This document shows positions 1-14,300 of a stretch of 64,000 nucleotides of DNA, one piece after another. Source of the stretch: Porites lobata (taxonomy: Eukaryota; Cnidaria; Anthozoa; Scleractinia; Poritidae); NCBI GenBank assembly GCA_942486035.1, contig CALNXK010000015.1, positions 1-64,000 of the forward strand, given 5' to 3'. A program made the position numbers and the translations under genes. Position 1 is the first letter of the stretch. The number at the start of each line of letters is the position of its first letter. Under the pieces are notes generated by a model. It was given only the letters and a program-made list of their open reading frames with translations. It had not been told where the DNA came from and ran no database searches.

Positions 1-1115
1 TCTATATTGTTCCGTTCATTTTGTCCAGGATTGTAGTTTTCCCCAGCAACGCAAGCAAAGTTGTTCTTAAATTTATAGTGCAAACAGCTTAGAATGAAGC
101 ACAAAAACCAGTACAAACAGAAGAGGATCAAAACGGTTTCATTTTCTTGGGCTTGTATCGGCGTCCCTTTTTTTACTTGGCACAAGATTCTTGTGTTTGG
201 AATTGTGCTTGCGTTCTTTTTGTCTCAATACGAAATAATCATCTTCTGTCAGCGTTGGTTTTCATTTTACACAATACCCTTGTTTTCGGGACTTGTGCTT
301 ATTTTGTGCCTTCCTCAGTGGGGAAAAACAGGCTTGTGTTGGCTTTCATCAGTTTTCGCTGGACATTGTACGTCTTTGAACTTGAGGTTGCCTGTCTCAA
401 TAGTGAAAAACAGGCGTAAATGTTAAACCCCTGTGTTTAGCAAACCCGAGTATCCTTTATTTGAACTGCTACCATGGTGATCCGGAAAATATTGTTATTA
501 GTGGGAAGGAAATAGTTATCTGCAGCGAGGGAAAAAAATCCAAAAAAGCATGTTTTACCTTGAGTATTCAGAAAAGTTCAATTGATCATAATCGTCTTAA
601 TAGTATCTCCGCTAGGAGATTTACGTTAATTTAAACAACAAGATCACGTCTCGGAATCAGATCAAATCCTGGCTGGTATGCCGTTACTCGTTTCATATAA
701 TCGATCACGGAATCATCACCACGTGGTTAACTCAGAAACGGTTTAGTGCGTGCAAACGGCCTCACTGATCAAGCTGTAACACACGATGTGTATCAACAGC
801 TAGCAACCACACATTAACGACACGTACATTTAAAACTTGCGACCCAAGAAATTCTCTGCCTGCCTCTGTGTTGCTTCGTGAGGAGTTCATGTGACGACGA
901 TAATCTCGTCCTTGAGATGTCGCACCGTGGGGTAGCTTTTTAAAAGCTTGTTTTGTCTACCGAAAGCCTTCATGTCCGTCTGGGTTTTAAGCATTTAACA
1001 AGTAGAAAACAATTATGCCATCGTCTATGCTTATATAGTCAAAGAAATGACGTCGGTTTCGGGAAAAAAAAAAAATCTGCTTTTTTTCCTCGTTCTTTTT
1101 TCAAAGGTATCTCAG
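1..1115. other. No exon recognised; probable intron upstream of the first visible exon
   Basis: The exon at 1116 begins inside the catalytic domain in phase 0, so coding exons must exist upstream. I looked for the preceding catalytic exon and for propeptide sequence here and did not recognise either. The small open frames in this stretch have no recognisable family. A short T-rich tract before 1116 is the polypyrimidine tract of that exon. Confidence 0.5.
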
Positions 1116-1190
1116 GTGTACCGAGACAGAAGTATCGGTAATCCCATTAACATTGTGGTGGTAAAGATTGTCTTACTGGAATATAATCAG
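1116..1190 (+). CDS. Exon 1 (visible): metalloprotease domain, IGNPINIVVVKIVLLE strand
   Basis: The acceptor TATCTCAG and donor CAG|GTAGGA bound 25 codons, phase 0-0. The peptide VYRDRSIGNPINIVVVKIVL matches the reprolysin segment between helix and strand seen in ADAMTS catalytic domains. It reads directly into the next exon (…LLEYNQ-RGLHIS…). Confidence 0.85.
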
Positions 1191-4100
1191 GTAGGAAATT
1201 GAAATTATCAGCTTGCATGTTCCCCAGACTGTTTCACGTACATTTGATGTGGTACATATGAGAAGAATTTGGTGAACAATCTCTTTCCGGATTCTTCCCT
1301 TCATGCTTTTGCTTATCACAGTATGTCTGATTACAGGTTGTATTAGAATTCTAACAGTAGGAACTGTCACCCAAATAGTGAAACGTGAAAAAAAAAATGC
1401 TCAAAACATTAAGGAAAGAAGGTATAAAGGAATACTAAAAAAGCATGGGCACGAAAGGACAAGCTTGATGAAGATTATAACGGATTGCAATTGTGGGTTT
1501 TGAAAAAAAACTTTTATATCGCCTGACAGTTTTTCAGTTTTTTTTTCTTTTTCGTAACGTTTAATATAATGCTTAGAAGGCATATTTGTTGGACAAGAAG
1601 CTGCAATTTTATCATCGATTACAAGTAATTTCATCGCTAATCTGAAGTCCCATAGCACACAAGGAAGCATTATGGCGATGTTGGCAATATTAACCGTGAC
1701 ACAGAGCCCCTCATATTTTTAAGGACAAATTACTGTTACTGATGTAGACTACGAGTAGTCCCTATTTTTCCTCAGGGATAGCAGAGCGAGCGAAACGCGA
1801 GCGCGCGTGAAAACATTTTCTCTCTCACCGCCGCCGAATGGGGACTGCTCGTAGTGTATTACGGATGATGCTGTTGGGCGTTTGCACTTGTCCCAAAAGG
1901 ACTTGGCGAGCTCAGAATAACCTTTCTTAAGATTTATACCTCTTCTTTTCCTTGTTTTTATTTTATTTTATTATTATTATTATTATTATTTTTTACAGAG
2001 GGGCCTCCATATCTCCTCAGACTCTACTCGCACTCTTAAAAGCTTTTGCCGTTGGCAGAATCGGGTGATGACTAAACCACAGAAGGACCCAGAACACCAC
2101 GATACCGCGGTTCTTCTAACAAGGTGAGATTCACCCCAGTTGAGCGCCCTTAATTGAGTTTTGAGATAACGAAAGATTCTGTGAAACATATATGGCATAA
2201 AACGTAACGCTACAAAAACATGCCGTTTCGGCGACGACATGTCACCATTATCAAATGCAAATAAAAAGAACGAAATGATTAAAATTATAGGAAGATCAAA
2301 AGACTAAAATATTAAGGAGCTACATGTTAACCAGTCAGCAATGCAACGTACCAGTAATATAACCTCTTGGAGATTTATCTATTATTCACTCAAATATTTA
2401 CCCGTTTCTGTTTGGCTTTAAGTTCCCAGGCTAATTTTTTACAACAAGCAAGCGCTGACCAAATTTGGAAGGTGCTTGGTATTATTCCACGATTGATGAC
2501 AGTGATAGAGTCATTAAAACTATTTAGTCTGTGTGTAGCTGCCCCTCCCCCTCCCCCTACCTTCAAACAAAATCTAGGAAGGGAAGGGGCGTCTGCACAC
2601 AGGCTTAAAATATTGTACGTACGCTTGGTTTTCATTTACAGGCGGGCACACGACTGGAGGTCTTGGCAATAGGGTTAGGGTTCGAGTTACAAGACCTTTG
2701 TACCGGTAAACCTGCGAGTTAAACCCTCAGTTGTACTCGATAACGCCTCTGTTTTGGCAATGCATACACACGAACTATGTCAGCTGCTTTGAAGAATGTC
2801 TTCAAGAACACACCCTAGAACTGCCAAGTCACAGGCAAACGCTAATTCGAGAAATATGAATGTTATAAACTAGGAAATTATTTGAATGAGTAACAAACCA
2901 ATTATGTCTATCAAGAATAACCAAGCGTACGTTCACGTTAGCCAGGGCTAAAATGAATCACAACGGCCTATATGACATCTTTACTTTGATGAATCGTTCT
3001 TTTGTGCCTAAAGGTATTTTTCTTTCTCGCAGGAGAAATTTATGCAGACGCCCTGGAAAGTGTGACACTTTAGGTAAACATCTTTCTATATTGTGAACAG
3101 CTTCACGAATACTTCCAGTGTGGACTAGAACAGCATTTTCGGCTTATTTAGTATCACCCACTTTAAATAAAGATATCGTGCGGTGGGCAGAACAATTGTC
3201 TTAAACTGGGGCCTGATTTACTAGACTTCGACAACCCCCTTGAGAACGCCATGACTGTTTCTAACTTCAGGACACCGTTCTTTTGTTTTATTATTTTTCA
3301 GGTCTTGCTGAGTTAGGAACAATGTGTTCCCCAGGGCGAAGCTGTGCTTTAGCAGAAGACAGCGGACTGGGGACAGCGTACACTATTGCACACGAGTTGG
3401 GGCACGTGTAAGTACCTTATATGAAGTATCTAGAACATGTGTAAGTACAGATACCGTATGAAGTGGAATGTGTTGCTGGCTATCACATTGTCTGCTTTGA
3501 AAATCTCCGAGCCTTTTTTCCGTAATAAATGACAAGCCCAAACCGTGATCATGTCAAATCCAAGATGTTCGAGAGATTTGCAATCACTTCACTCACAACA
3601 AACGTCGAATGTCAATTTGTGCCAAGTGACCGAGATTCTGCTTTAGTTGTCGTTTAATATTTGTCATATCTACCGGAAAAAAAAAAGAAGTTTCATGCTA
3701 GTTTCGTCCTTAACAATTTCTTTGGACTTTCTTCTTTTTCAAATGCTTATTTGAAATAGGTCAACTTGAATCTGACGTTTGCCATAAACGGCGTTCTAGA
3801 TGGATTCTAAATAGGAGGTTCCTAGACATTTTCCCTTTTTACGTTAAAGTTATTCAGTTGAATTTCTTCGGTTCTGTTGGTAGCCTGAGAAAACAGCCGA
3901 CATTTAGTGGCGTCGCGAATTGTCGGCTATTTTCTCAGGCTATTCAGTCGGTCTTTTTGTTTGTTTCCGTGTTTAAAAAGCAGAATATCTTATTTCCCCG
4001 CAGTTTTAGCCTCCCCCATGATGGCGATAACAACCCGTGCACTCGGAGTAGAGGAGACCAGCGCCTCATGGCCCCGTCACTCAGTTTCGATACAAAGCCT

Positions 4101-7100
4101 TGGTCTTGGTCCAACTGCAGTCGAGATAAAATCACCCAGTTCTTGGAGTAAGTTAAAGAGAACCTTTTCTTTAGTCTACAATATTTATATAAATCTAATT
4201 ATGTATTGGCATTTTTGTGTTAAGGTTTGAATTTTCCACAGTTATGTATGTGTTGTTATATATAAATACGGTAAAAAAACGTCTGTTCTCCTTGACGTTA
4301 ACAGCAAAGAGCACGCACGCTGCTTTCTACGACCCTAAGTACTCTTGATAATTTATAATTAGTCCACTCAATTTAATCTTTTTTTTAAAATTGAATTCTT
4401 TTAATTGTCGCCTATTTTTGCCGTTTGCTAAGGTTAGGTTACGGTTCGTGCCTTGCGGACAAACCACTCGAAAAAGCAGAACTGAAATATCGCGATAGAC
4501 TTCCTGGTGAACTCTACAGTGTGGACCAACAGTGCAAAATGGTTTTTGGCGGGAACTCATCGCTTTGTCCCTTTATGGTTAGTACTTTACGTAAGCCATC
4601 ATTAGTTATATTCTCCTGTAGCATCTCGTCTGTACTCTGTATACCTCTGGTACCAATGTGACTAATACGTCGAAAAATAGATCCCTTAATCTCCTCGTCT
4701 ATAGGTTTGGTTCAGCAGACGTAACTAAGTAATGTGTAAGGGCAGATTAGGGTATGATTACTGATCATTCGTCCTGTTTTCCCCTTTTTTCCCCTTTCCC
4801 CTTTGGATTTGACCCAATAGCACAATCATTTCTCCACCTTTAACATTACAAAATGGTTAGTGTCCTGTCATTCAAAAACGCAAACATGTCTATGGGAAAC
4901 TGAAAAGCACTTCAAAAATAAAAACTAACAGTATAAAAAGAGGCTTTGGCCTATATCATTTAGATACTTTAAGGTATCTGCACCGGCAAATTTTGCACAT
5001 TTTAGGTGATACACTGACATCCAGTGTAAGAGAGCATTTATTCTCAGTTCAAGTTTATTTCTCTTATTTGCCTTGAAGGAACCTTGTCGGCGACTTTGGT
5101 GCGTAAAAATGATCAACAACCGAAGGGGATGCTCCACTCAACATATGCCTTGGGCAGACGGAACCCCTTGTGCGAGGAAGAGGGTAAGAATAAATTGCTC
5201 TCTAGTACTCACTTCCTCAAGGCACCCGTGCACGGTGGCATTTGTTCCAGTTGCCACACAAACATAATGCATTACCTTGATCCATATGTGTCATGTTCTT
5301 AATTTTTGCCTGTTGGTGGAATTCTATTAATAGCTTGTGATCATGTGGTCCTTCTTCCCCTCTTCCATTGGCCCGTTTGCCGACTTTCGCCCCACCTCCG
5401 AAAACAAAAAAGAAGAAGAACGACTGATCGTAGGTTACCATTCAAATGGCCTGCACTGATCCTTTGGTATAGTCATTTTGCTGTACAAGTATTTTCTAAT
5501 TTTTCAAGTCCGTGGATAAAGTTTTCTTTGCAATGCTGTGTATAAAATACTAACTTTAAACTACTAACAGTGATTGATGTCAATATGAGAACTTTAATAA
5601 GATTAGTAATAGAGATGCCCTCTACACCAGCATGACATGGCAAACGGTTGACTTGATAAATGTAAAAATTAACTTAAGCCGATAGACACTTGAATTATTC
5701 GAATGTCACTAATTCGGGGAATAGAAAATTCTTTGTATGCAACAAGTCGCACGTACGATTTATCCCGTTCACTTGCAAACCTGAAGAACCTCGCATTTTA
5801 AACAGTGGTAATTCGAAAGGACACCAAGCTTTTTAGGGCTCATTATAAAATAGAGCGTACCATGCTTCCCAAATAGGAGTTATTAGCCTTTTCATTTCCA
5901 ATGGAACTTCCTAAAGACAATTTTAAGCTAGACGTCAGTTGCATGCACATTTTGCGTAATACAGAAAATGATTTGCACCGTGAAAAAGTATTACTCAAGA
6001 AGTTTCATTAATTAAAAATGAATCATATCCATGCATCAATCCATACATCAAAGCTAAGAGTTAGCCGGAAACATGTCTTTTTAATTGACCCTGGATACAG
6101 GGTGATGCTCAGTTGAAAACGTAAAAAATAGCTTATGCATGGATCATGTCAAGGTTTTCATTCGATACTTCCAGATCACGGACCATTTTACACGTCGGTC
6201 TTATACTAATAAACCGCTTGAACTTTTTCAAAAAGTCTTTCTGAACTAACGATCCTATTTAAACACTCTTAAAAACCACTATCTGTTCCGTTAAGTACTT
6301 CTCTAAGTTGTTTTCCGATTTTGCAAGTGCTCAGAAAACAGAAATTACTGAGTTGCTACTGTTTTCGATCTGTCATCTCCGGGTTTTTGATTCCAAATGA
6401 TTTCAAATATTTCTTATAAAGGTTCTCTTGGTACCGTTGCAGGGGTGACCATTTCTTTAAATAGGGTTAGGCCTGGGAAATTGCAGTTATCAACATGCTG
6501 GAATTTACTAATCAAAAGTTGCGGGAAGATTTTCATTGTTACTTCGGTTCTCATTCTGCCCTTTGACCATCAAGAAGATCTGATAAACGGGCAAAATGGC
6601 ATTGTCGGGTGCTTGAAAGAATTCCATTAACACAAGATTGTCGGAGAACCTTCTTCTTTTCTTACTCTGTTCTGCAATTACTTTTGCTTTTCGTCTACTA
6701 CTATTTTTCCCTATCTCTCAGAGTGAATGATGCGCGTCTTGTAAGGTGGTTCTGACTTCACGTTTGTAGATCAAAATCGGTGTGACCTTTCAAATAAGAC
6801 CTCTTTAGTAGTACTTTCACAAGGAACTATTTGATTTGCAGAATTTTTAAAAATGAAATTTAGAACTTGTGTTGAATTTTTACTTGGCAGTGAAACGGTG
6901 AAGATTCAACAGTGAACGATCGCCTGTGAGCCTGTCATCACCAAACATTTATGAAAATCTTAAAACTTCCGATTATTTTGTTTTTCGGGTTTTACGCGGC
7001 CATTTTAACAAGATTAAAGTTCCTAAACATATCGATGTTGAATGACTCTTTCCAACGTTCCATCAGTTTGTTGATCTTTAACATAGCAGAACATAAAATT

Positions 7101-8325
7101 TCCTTTCTTTTCTTTTAGAATGCGTATTGCGCACTTGACTACTTGACACTCTCAATAACAAGCACGCGAGCGAAATATTCCAGTTTGAGTGATTCAGACA
7201 TAAAAATAGCTTTTTGTTCGAGCAATGAGGGAATACGTAAATTGTTTCTTAATGTTACTTTTGATGTTTTAATTGACACCTTAAAGGCCATGATATGTTT
7301 TTGTATTTTTTTTGTCCTCGTTTTCTATACCACGAAGGCCATGGCCTCTGATTAGAAATTTAAAAACAATTTCTGCAATTTAATTGATCAATTTGTTTAC
7401 AATCTTAAGAGCCTCACTTCCCAAATAGGTCAAATTGAGTAATGACTGACAAGTGTTTTCCTTTTGGATTAAAATGGACTAGAAGAACGTGTAAACATCC
7501 GGAAAAAGTCCCTTTTGTAGGAACGTAGATCTCAGCAAAGTGACGTAATCAAATTAGAAGGACGATTTAAACAATTTATGTCATTTTCTGATAATTCCTT
7601 ATTTGGTTCGCCCTACAAATTTCGGTAATAACCACAAAAGAGATCGGTAAATCAAAATGTAGTTTTGTGCAGCAAAGACAATTCTCCTAACCCCGTAAAC
7701 TAAAGATAAACATTGACATAAACTCTTCTTACGTATCTTCCGTAGTATGACTAAATTCGCTTTGTTGGCTTCTCTCCATGTTCGGAGTATTCAATAGGCC
7801 CGTTGCAGCTAGCCATTCACGTGGTACAAAACCGCCATGCTGGAGAGCAAAAGTCGCACTGGGAGAACACAAAAAAAGGAAATTACCATTTAAAATTATG
7901 TCTGCCTTTTGTTGGTCTTGTGCCAGTGCGACTTTTGCTCTCCAGTATGGCGATTTTGTACCACGTGAATGGCAAGCTGCAAAGGGCCTATTAAAGTGGA
8001 CTGCGTGCTAATTACCTTTTTAAGTTTCTATTTGCTAACAATTGCATAACAGTTGCTAACGTGATATGTGCGGTGAAAAAAGCCTCAAATAGTCTTGTTC
8101 CTGAGTAGAATTTCGTCCAGAGACTCAAGTCTCAATACATATGACCATTGCATTCAAATGAAACCTTTGCAACTATGTTAGTACTCGAAGTTCCGTATTC
8201 TACAAAATAAAATTGGAGATTTTACTTGAATTCTAGGCACAGCACAGTGATGTTTAGTTAAATGATCTCAAAGGGCTTCTCTTTCTGAAACAACGGGCTT
8301 GTAGAGCTGGCGTCGAGTATCTTGC

Positions 8326-8356
<31 letters not shown>

Positions 8357-11300
8357 TATCATTAAATTCGCTACTCCTTGTTTTATAATTGTCGCTGACT
8401 TCCTGTGCAATTAAACAACGTTCCGTGGGTACAAGTCCTCTTAAAGCTTTTGTAAATGAAGGTGAGGAGATGTTACTCATTGAAGGATCTGTTTCGGAGT
8501 TTATTTGTTGTACTAGCTAACGATGCCCAGTTCAACTCAGTCTGCAGTAATTATCACAAAACATTTATTCCATTTTGTTCACGTTATTATTATTATTTTA
8601 TTTTTTTTTTTCATTTTCCAGTGGTGCATTCGAGGTCAATGTGTGAAGAAGCGAAGGCCGAAAGCTGTGAACGGTAACTGGGGTGAGTGGGGCCCCTATC
8701 GAGAGTGTACAAGGAAGTGTGGCGGAGGAATATCCTTTTCATACAGGGAATGCAACAAACCATTGTAAGTTCAATGTCACGTTTATTGTCGATTGAATAT
8801 CGCCCTGTCCCTTAACGCTTTCATTTCGAGTGGCCACCAACGAAAACTTTCGCAAAAAGTTTTAAGTTCCTTTTTTTAAGCGAAAAAAATAAATAGCACT
8901 ATGCAACAGTTCTGCCAAAGAGGTTTCGTTTGAATGGTAACACCATAGGATTTCATTTACAGACTCAAAAGTTAGAACTACATACTAAATAAATAGTACC
9001 ATGTGAAAGTACTACTGAAGAGGTTTCATTTGAATGGTAATACCATAGGATTTCATCCACAGACTCAAAAGTTAGAACTACATACTAAATAAATAGTACC
9101 ATGTGAAAGTACTGCTGAAGAGGTTTCATTTGAATGGTAACACCATAGGATTTCATTCACAGACTCAAAAGTTAGAACTACATACTAAATAAATAGTACC
9201 ATGTGAAAGTACTGCTGAAGAGGTTTCATTTGAATGGTAACACCATAGGATTTCATTCACAGACTCAAAAGTTAGAAATACATACTAAATAAATAGTACC
9301 ATGTGAAAGTACTACTGAAGAGGTGTCATTTGAATGGTAACACCTTAGGATTTCACCCAGAGACTCAAAAGCTAGAACTAAATACTAAATAAATAGTACC
9401 ATGTGAAAGTACTGATGAAGAGGATTCATTTGAATGGTTACACCATAGGATTTCACCCACAGACTCAAAAGTTAGAACTACATACTAAATAAATAGTACC
9501 ATGTGAAAGTACTGTTGAAGAGGATTCATTTGAATGGTTACACCATAGGATTTCATCCACAGACTCAAAGTTAGAACTATATACTAAATAAATAGTACTT
9601 TGTGAAAGTTATACTGAAGAGGATTCATTTGAATGGTAACACCATAGGATTTCATTCACAGATTCAGAAGTTAGAATTACATACTACATACATAGTAACA
9701 TGTCAAATTACTGCTGAAGAGGTTTCATCATGGTCACACTATAGGATTTCATCCATAGACTCAAAAGGTACTTTGACGAGAACCGTGTTAATTCGATTAA
9801 TAAACGCAGCGATGTTAATCAAATTTGCCTTTGCCCTTTTTTAAGATCTCTCCTTAAACTCTCTTATAGGGACACTCAAAAGGATAACTTACTTTGATTC
9901 TTTATTTTGCAAAAACTTATGTAACTGGTCCCAGCAAGAGTTTACACTTAATCCTTTGAATTTACAGGCCTGAAAATGGTGGAAAATATTGCATTGGTAA
10001 AAGGAAACGGTTCAGGTCCTGCAACACCCAAGTAAGTATTTAAATGTAGTTTTGAAGACAACAGGCTGAGATGGATTGGCTTGGTGGGGAATGAGAATGA
10101 GCGCTCAATTAAATTAACTAATTAATTGCACAAATTTGCTCCTTGCAAATATTTGCAAGGAGCAGCAAATATGAGCAAATCCATTTTTTTTTGGTCCAGT
10201 GAAAGATGCTTACTCAGCAAGTTACACAGGCGGCTCGGAAGACTGAAGGGACCGTACATTCCAGTCCCAGCAGCATGCAGAATGTTTCTTTGCAGGACTG
10301 TTTGTCACATAAACCTAGTTCTAGTTTCCTCAGCTCCCAAGAGTCTCAGTCAGTGCCAGATCCGGACCTTGAGATAAGGGGGCCCCGGTCATCCAGACCC
10401 TTAGATAAGGGGTGGGGGGAGGGCGGTCTCCCCAAAACACTTTTTCGGTTTGGTCCAAAAATAAAGGGGGGCCTAACCCCTCCCGTCCCCCCTCCCCTGG
10501 GTCCCCCACGGAGTCTCCTGTAGCTTGATGGTAGAGCATCTGGACTACTGAACAGGAGGTTATGGGTTCGACTGTTTGGAGTACTCAGACTTTTTCTTTC
10601 CATCCGCCTGTGTCATAGCCTTCGAGCAAGCTCTCCGGGGCACTCTGGTGGCGTGGCGGGAAAAGGAAGGAGAGCTTGCAACTACGTCTCTGGAATTTGA
10701 ATATCTGCACCGCAAAAGTCGATGCGAAATTCTGATTGGCGGAGATGTCTTTAGTAATGACGTCATTACCCATGTAGCGTGCTTCCACGTGTTTTTCAAT
10801 GTTTGTTTACATTCGCGCTGGTTTCGGCTTCGCGCTGACTGGCGGAAATCTGACAGCTCAGTCGACGGGGAACCACAGGGGAATTGGAGGTGGAATTCAA
10901 ATTCCAGAGACGTAGTTGCAAGCTCTCCTTCCTTTTCCCGCCCAGCCTCCAGAGCGCCCCGGAGAGCTTGCTCGCAGGCCACCTGTGTCACTGACTAAAT
11001 AAACATCTTTCTCACGTATTCACCAAGCTTAAAATTCACCATCACATTTCTATCATTCGACTAAAATGTATGGCCATTCATTAGCTTACGGCGCACCCCG
11101 TTAAGAAGCTGGTTTACAGTCATGTCTTTACTGACTGTTTTGTATTTGTAACTTTGACAGGAATGCCCTAAAGGTTCTGTGGACTTCCGTGCCATACAGT
11201 GTGCAAATATGCATGCGCGGAGCGTGAGTTTAGGTTCCAAGAGGTACAGGAACACGAACTGGCTTCCTAAGTACGCTGGAAGTAAGAGCTTGATAACTAA

Positions 11301-14300
11301 ATCAGTCCTCAAAAACACAATCATTAAGATAATATAAAGGTAATTTAAAATGATTGGAGAGTGAAGTAAAATCTAATGAAAGGTAACTGAGTTTTTATCT
11401 CGGATTTTCTCCGAATAAAATTATCGTACATCCAAGAATTTCCAACCAGTTTATCCAACGCACAGTTCGTGTTTTGTCGAGCCCAAAGACAAAGGGCTGC
11501 ACGTCATGATTGAAAATTTATAAAACACTCATACTCGTGTTTAAAGCTATAGGAAAATTCACACAGCGACTGTAAAATGGATTGTTTCGGGATGTCATTG
11601 GCCTACAGACGCATGTCAATGCAAAAGTTCGATCTGTGGGTTTGCCAAAATTATCACTAACAGGTTTCAGCACAAATGTAAGAAAGAAGAAAAAGACACC
11701 GCCAAGCACGAAACAGATGGGTCACAGACACAAAGATCAGAAAATTAATTTGTAAACTCCGTAAAACAGCTGACCAAAAAATGAATTAAAACTAAGATCG
11801 CTCAGAGCCTCTTACCATAAATGTATTTAAAATTATCAGAAAAAGGAACTCATATGCGAGAATTTGTTGTTTAAGTTCGACAGTTTTGACAGTTACTATG
11901 TTGATGTCATAGTCTTAAAAAAATTACCATTAACTGAGCATTATTTTTATACGTTTTTTTTTTCCTGAAGTCAACGTATTGAGCTGCCATTTCTTGTCTC
12001 TGTACAGTTACCAAGCAAAACCAGTGTAAACTGTATTGTCGTATGTCTGGCACTGCCATCTATTTCAAGTTAAAAGACAAAGTCATTGACGGAACACCAT
12101 GTAACCATGAGACCACGGACATTTGCGTAGATGGAAAATGTATGGTAGGTGTGGGTGTTCATACTTTCTTGTTGGAAAACACGGCCACGTGACAGTCAAA
12201 TGTGACTCTAGAAAGATTGACGTACAACAAAATGAGCCATGGACTCTTGAAAAATGTCGGCCAATTCGTTACGTTTAAACCTTCTCTAGTTTTGTTGATC
12301 ACTGCCCCCATTACCTCTTTTGTATTTTTGAGTGATTGTGTGTGTATGCTTTACTATAGTTCAAACATTCTGACACTTAATTGTGTGATCAGCTGGAAAG
12401 AGCTAAAATTGTATCAACCGCAATACTGAGCCCATTTTAAAACGTTATGGTGCACCATACAAGAATGTTTTGCCGTCACCTTCGTTCTAGACTTTTTTTG
12501 TTATGTATGTAATTTTATATCTATTCATTTTTTTTAAATTTTCAGCCTGCGGGGTGTGACAGAGTGCTAAACTCAAATAAGAAAACTGACAAATGTGGAG
12601 TGTGTGACGGTGACAATTCATCCTGTAGACGTTTCTCAGGAACTTTCAACGAAACAAATTTTGGTGAGGCGTGGCTACTTGTGTAATGTATTGCTTGCTT
12701 AACGTATTCCCAAGTCCAATTTATAACACCTGTAAAAAAAAGTGCGTTAGTTAACTGCTAATGTATTTAATTGAGAGAACTATTTGCTTACTTTGTTTTA
12801 ACAACCCCCCACTAAAGACGGGACAGCCAAGTCTAGCCTTTCGCAGGGCAAAGGAAGGACCTTCTTCCACAATTATTGTATGGTGCTTGTCGGGTCCTCA
12901 GGAAATGATCCTCCGACATACTCTCTGCAGACCAACGTCTAACTTGTACTAAATCTAGCCTGCCGCGTGGACGAAAGAAATGCTTGTGAAAATGATTTCT
13001 CATAATACACACCACAGTTCACGTGCCTACGTCATCACTACGATCGCGTAGTCATGGTTCGTTTTATAGAAAAAAAGAATGATCCGTTTGGAAACGAGGA
13101 AAATGTGCTTGTAGGAGCACTAGACACAGGCGTCGCTCTGGGCAAGTTTATGCCAAATCTTTATAATAAATTGTTTTATTAACTGAATTACGCTTTTTTC
13201 CTGAGCTCATTCACGATGATTATTGACATCAAGATCGGCAAACGTTGACGTAAGTAATCGTTTTTGCCTTTGTGTTTATAGGGTATAATTTTATCTTTAC
13301 AATTCCTGTCAATTCAACGGACATAGTGGTTACACAGTATGGTTGGAAAAATCGGGAGGATCCGAATTATCTAGGTAAGTGCTAATCAAGGTGATGTATA
13401 TTTGGGATTGAGAATGCTTTTCGTTCTTAGTTCCATCAAGTCTATTGAATTTTCTCCATAACGCAGACCGCTGAGCGTAATCTAGATTCGCTCTGCCAAA
13501 GAGTCCGCTTTTGAGAGGGGAGGAAAACGAGCTTGAGAATCAGCTCCGTATAAATTGTTGGGGTGTTGGGCACGCCAAGTTTAAGGGTAGACGCAGGATG
13601 CTACGTATGTAAGCTAACAGCGCTATGCTGTGCGCAAGAAAAACATGGATGGAAATATGATCCTATGGACAGCATAGCCTGCAATGTTGAGAAAGATGCT
13701 ACGCGAAGGGATTTCAAGGGTTGGCGTATAATAAAGAGCTTTATGCAGTGCTCAATGTTGATCGCAAGGATTGCATGGGTGGACGCAACGCTGATACTTT
13801 CAAAATAATGGACAACATTATGAGCGATATTGAAGGAAACAGTTTCAGGGGTGAACGCGCGAGGCCACGCGCACCATAGCTCACAATAGTACGAAAGATA
13901 TTGCGTAAAAACTTGAGGGGAGGATACCTGTTGCGCACAACATTACAAGCTATGATGCGTGCTAGCTTATGATATTTCGCACAGCAATTTAAGGAATCGA
14001 AAAGGCCCACGATGCTGCGTACAATATAGCGGACTATATTATGCGGAATATTGCCGACCGCAATTCTAGGCGGTGGACGCATAACGGTTCGTACCTCATA
14101 GCGAACAATTCTGCTGTGATATTTCTTACATTCTTAAGATTCCTAGTTTGTACACATGACGACGTGATTGACATAGCTTAAAACGTGAGCCATTAATTGA
14201 CCTTCTCTGTCCCTATCAGCCCTTCAAAGTGCCAGCGGTAGGTTCCTTCTCAACGGAGGGATGATCATTGGGTTAGGAGTAAGAGAATTCAGAACAGCAG

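Larger units (their letters stand above)
5184..8621 (+). other. 3.4-kb intron; one MITE at 7793 and an ATC microsatellite at 8328
   Basis: The peptide on either side (DGTPCARKR / WCIRGQC) is continuous with the family, so no coding exon appears to be missing. Apart from the two named features I see no gene, RNA or element I can define here. Confidence 0.6.

Noticed and set aside
94..426. 110-codon frame as an upstream exon or signal peptide
   Set aside because: Hydrophobic stretches but no ADAMTS propeptide motif, no suitable splice donor in frame, and no link to exon 1.
10511..10580. Functional tRNA gene
   Set aside because: D and T arms are recognisable but there is no matching acceptor stem; better explained as a SINE head.
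10560..10998. Two overlapping 140-codon open frames on opposite strands
   Set aside because: Both fall in a palindromic MITE; the similar peptides on both strands are a consequence of the inverted arms.
13741..14082. 113-codon minus-strand frame
   Set aside because: Lies in a degenerate intronic repeat and resembles no known protein.
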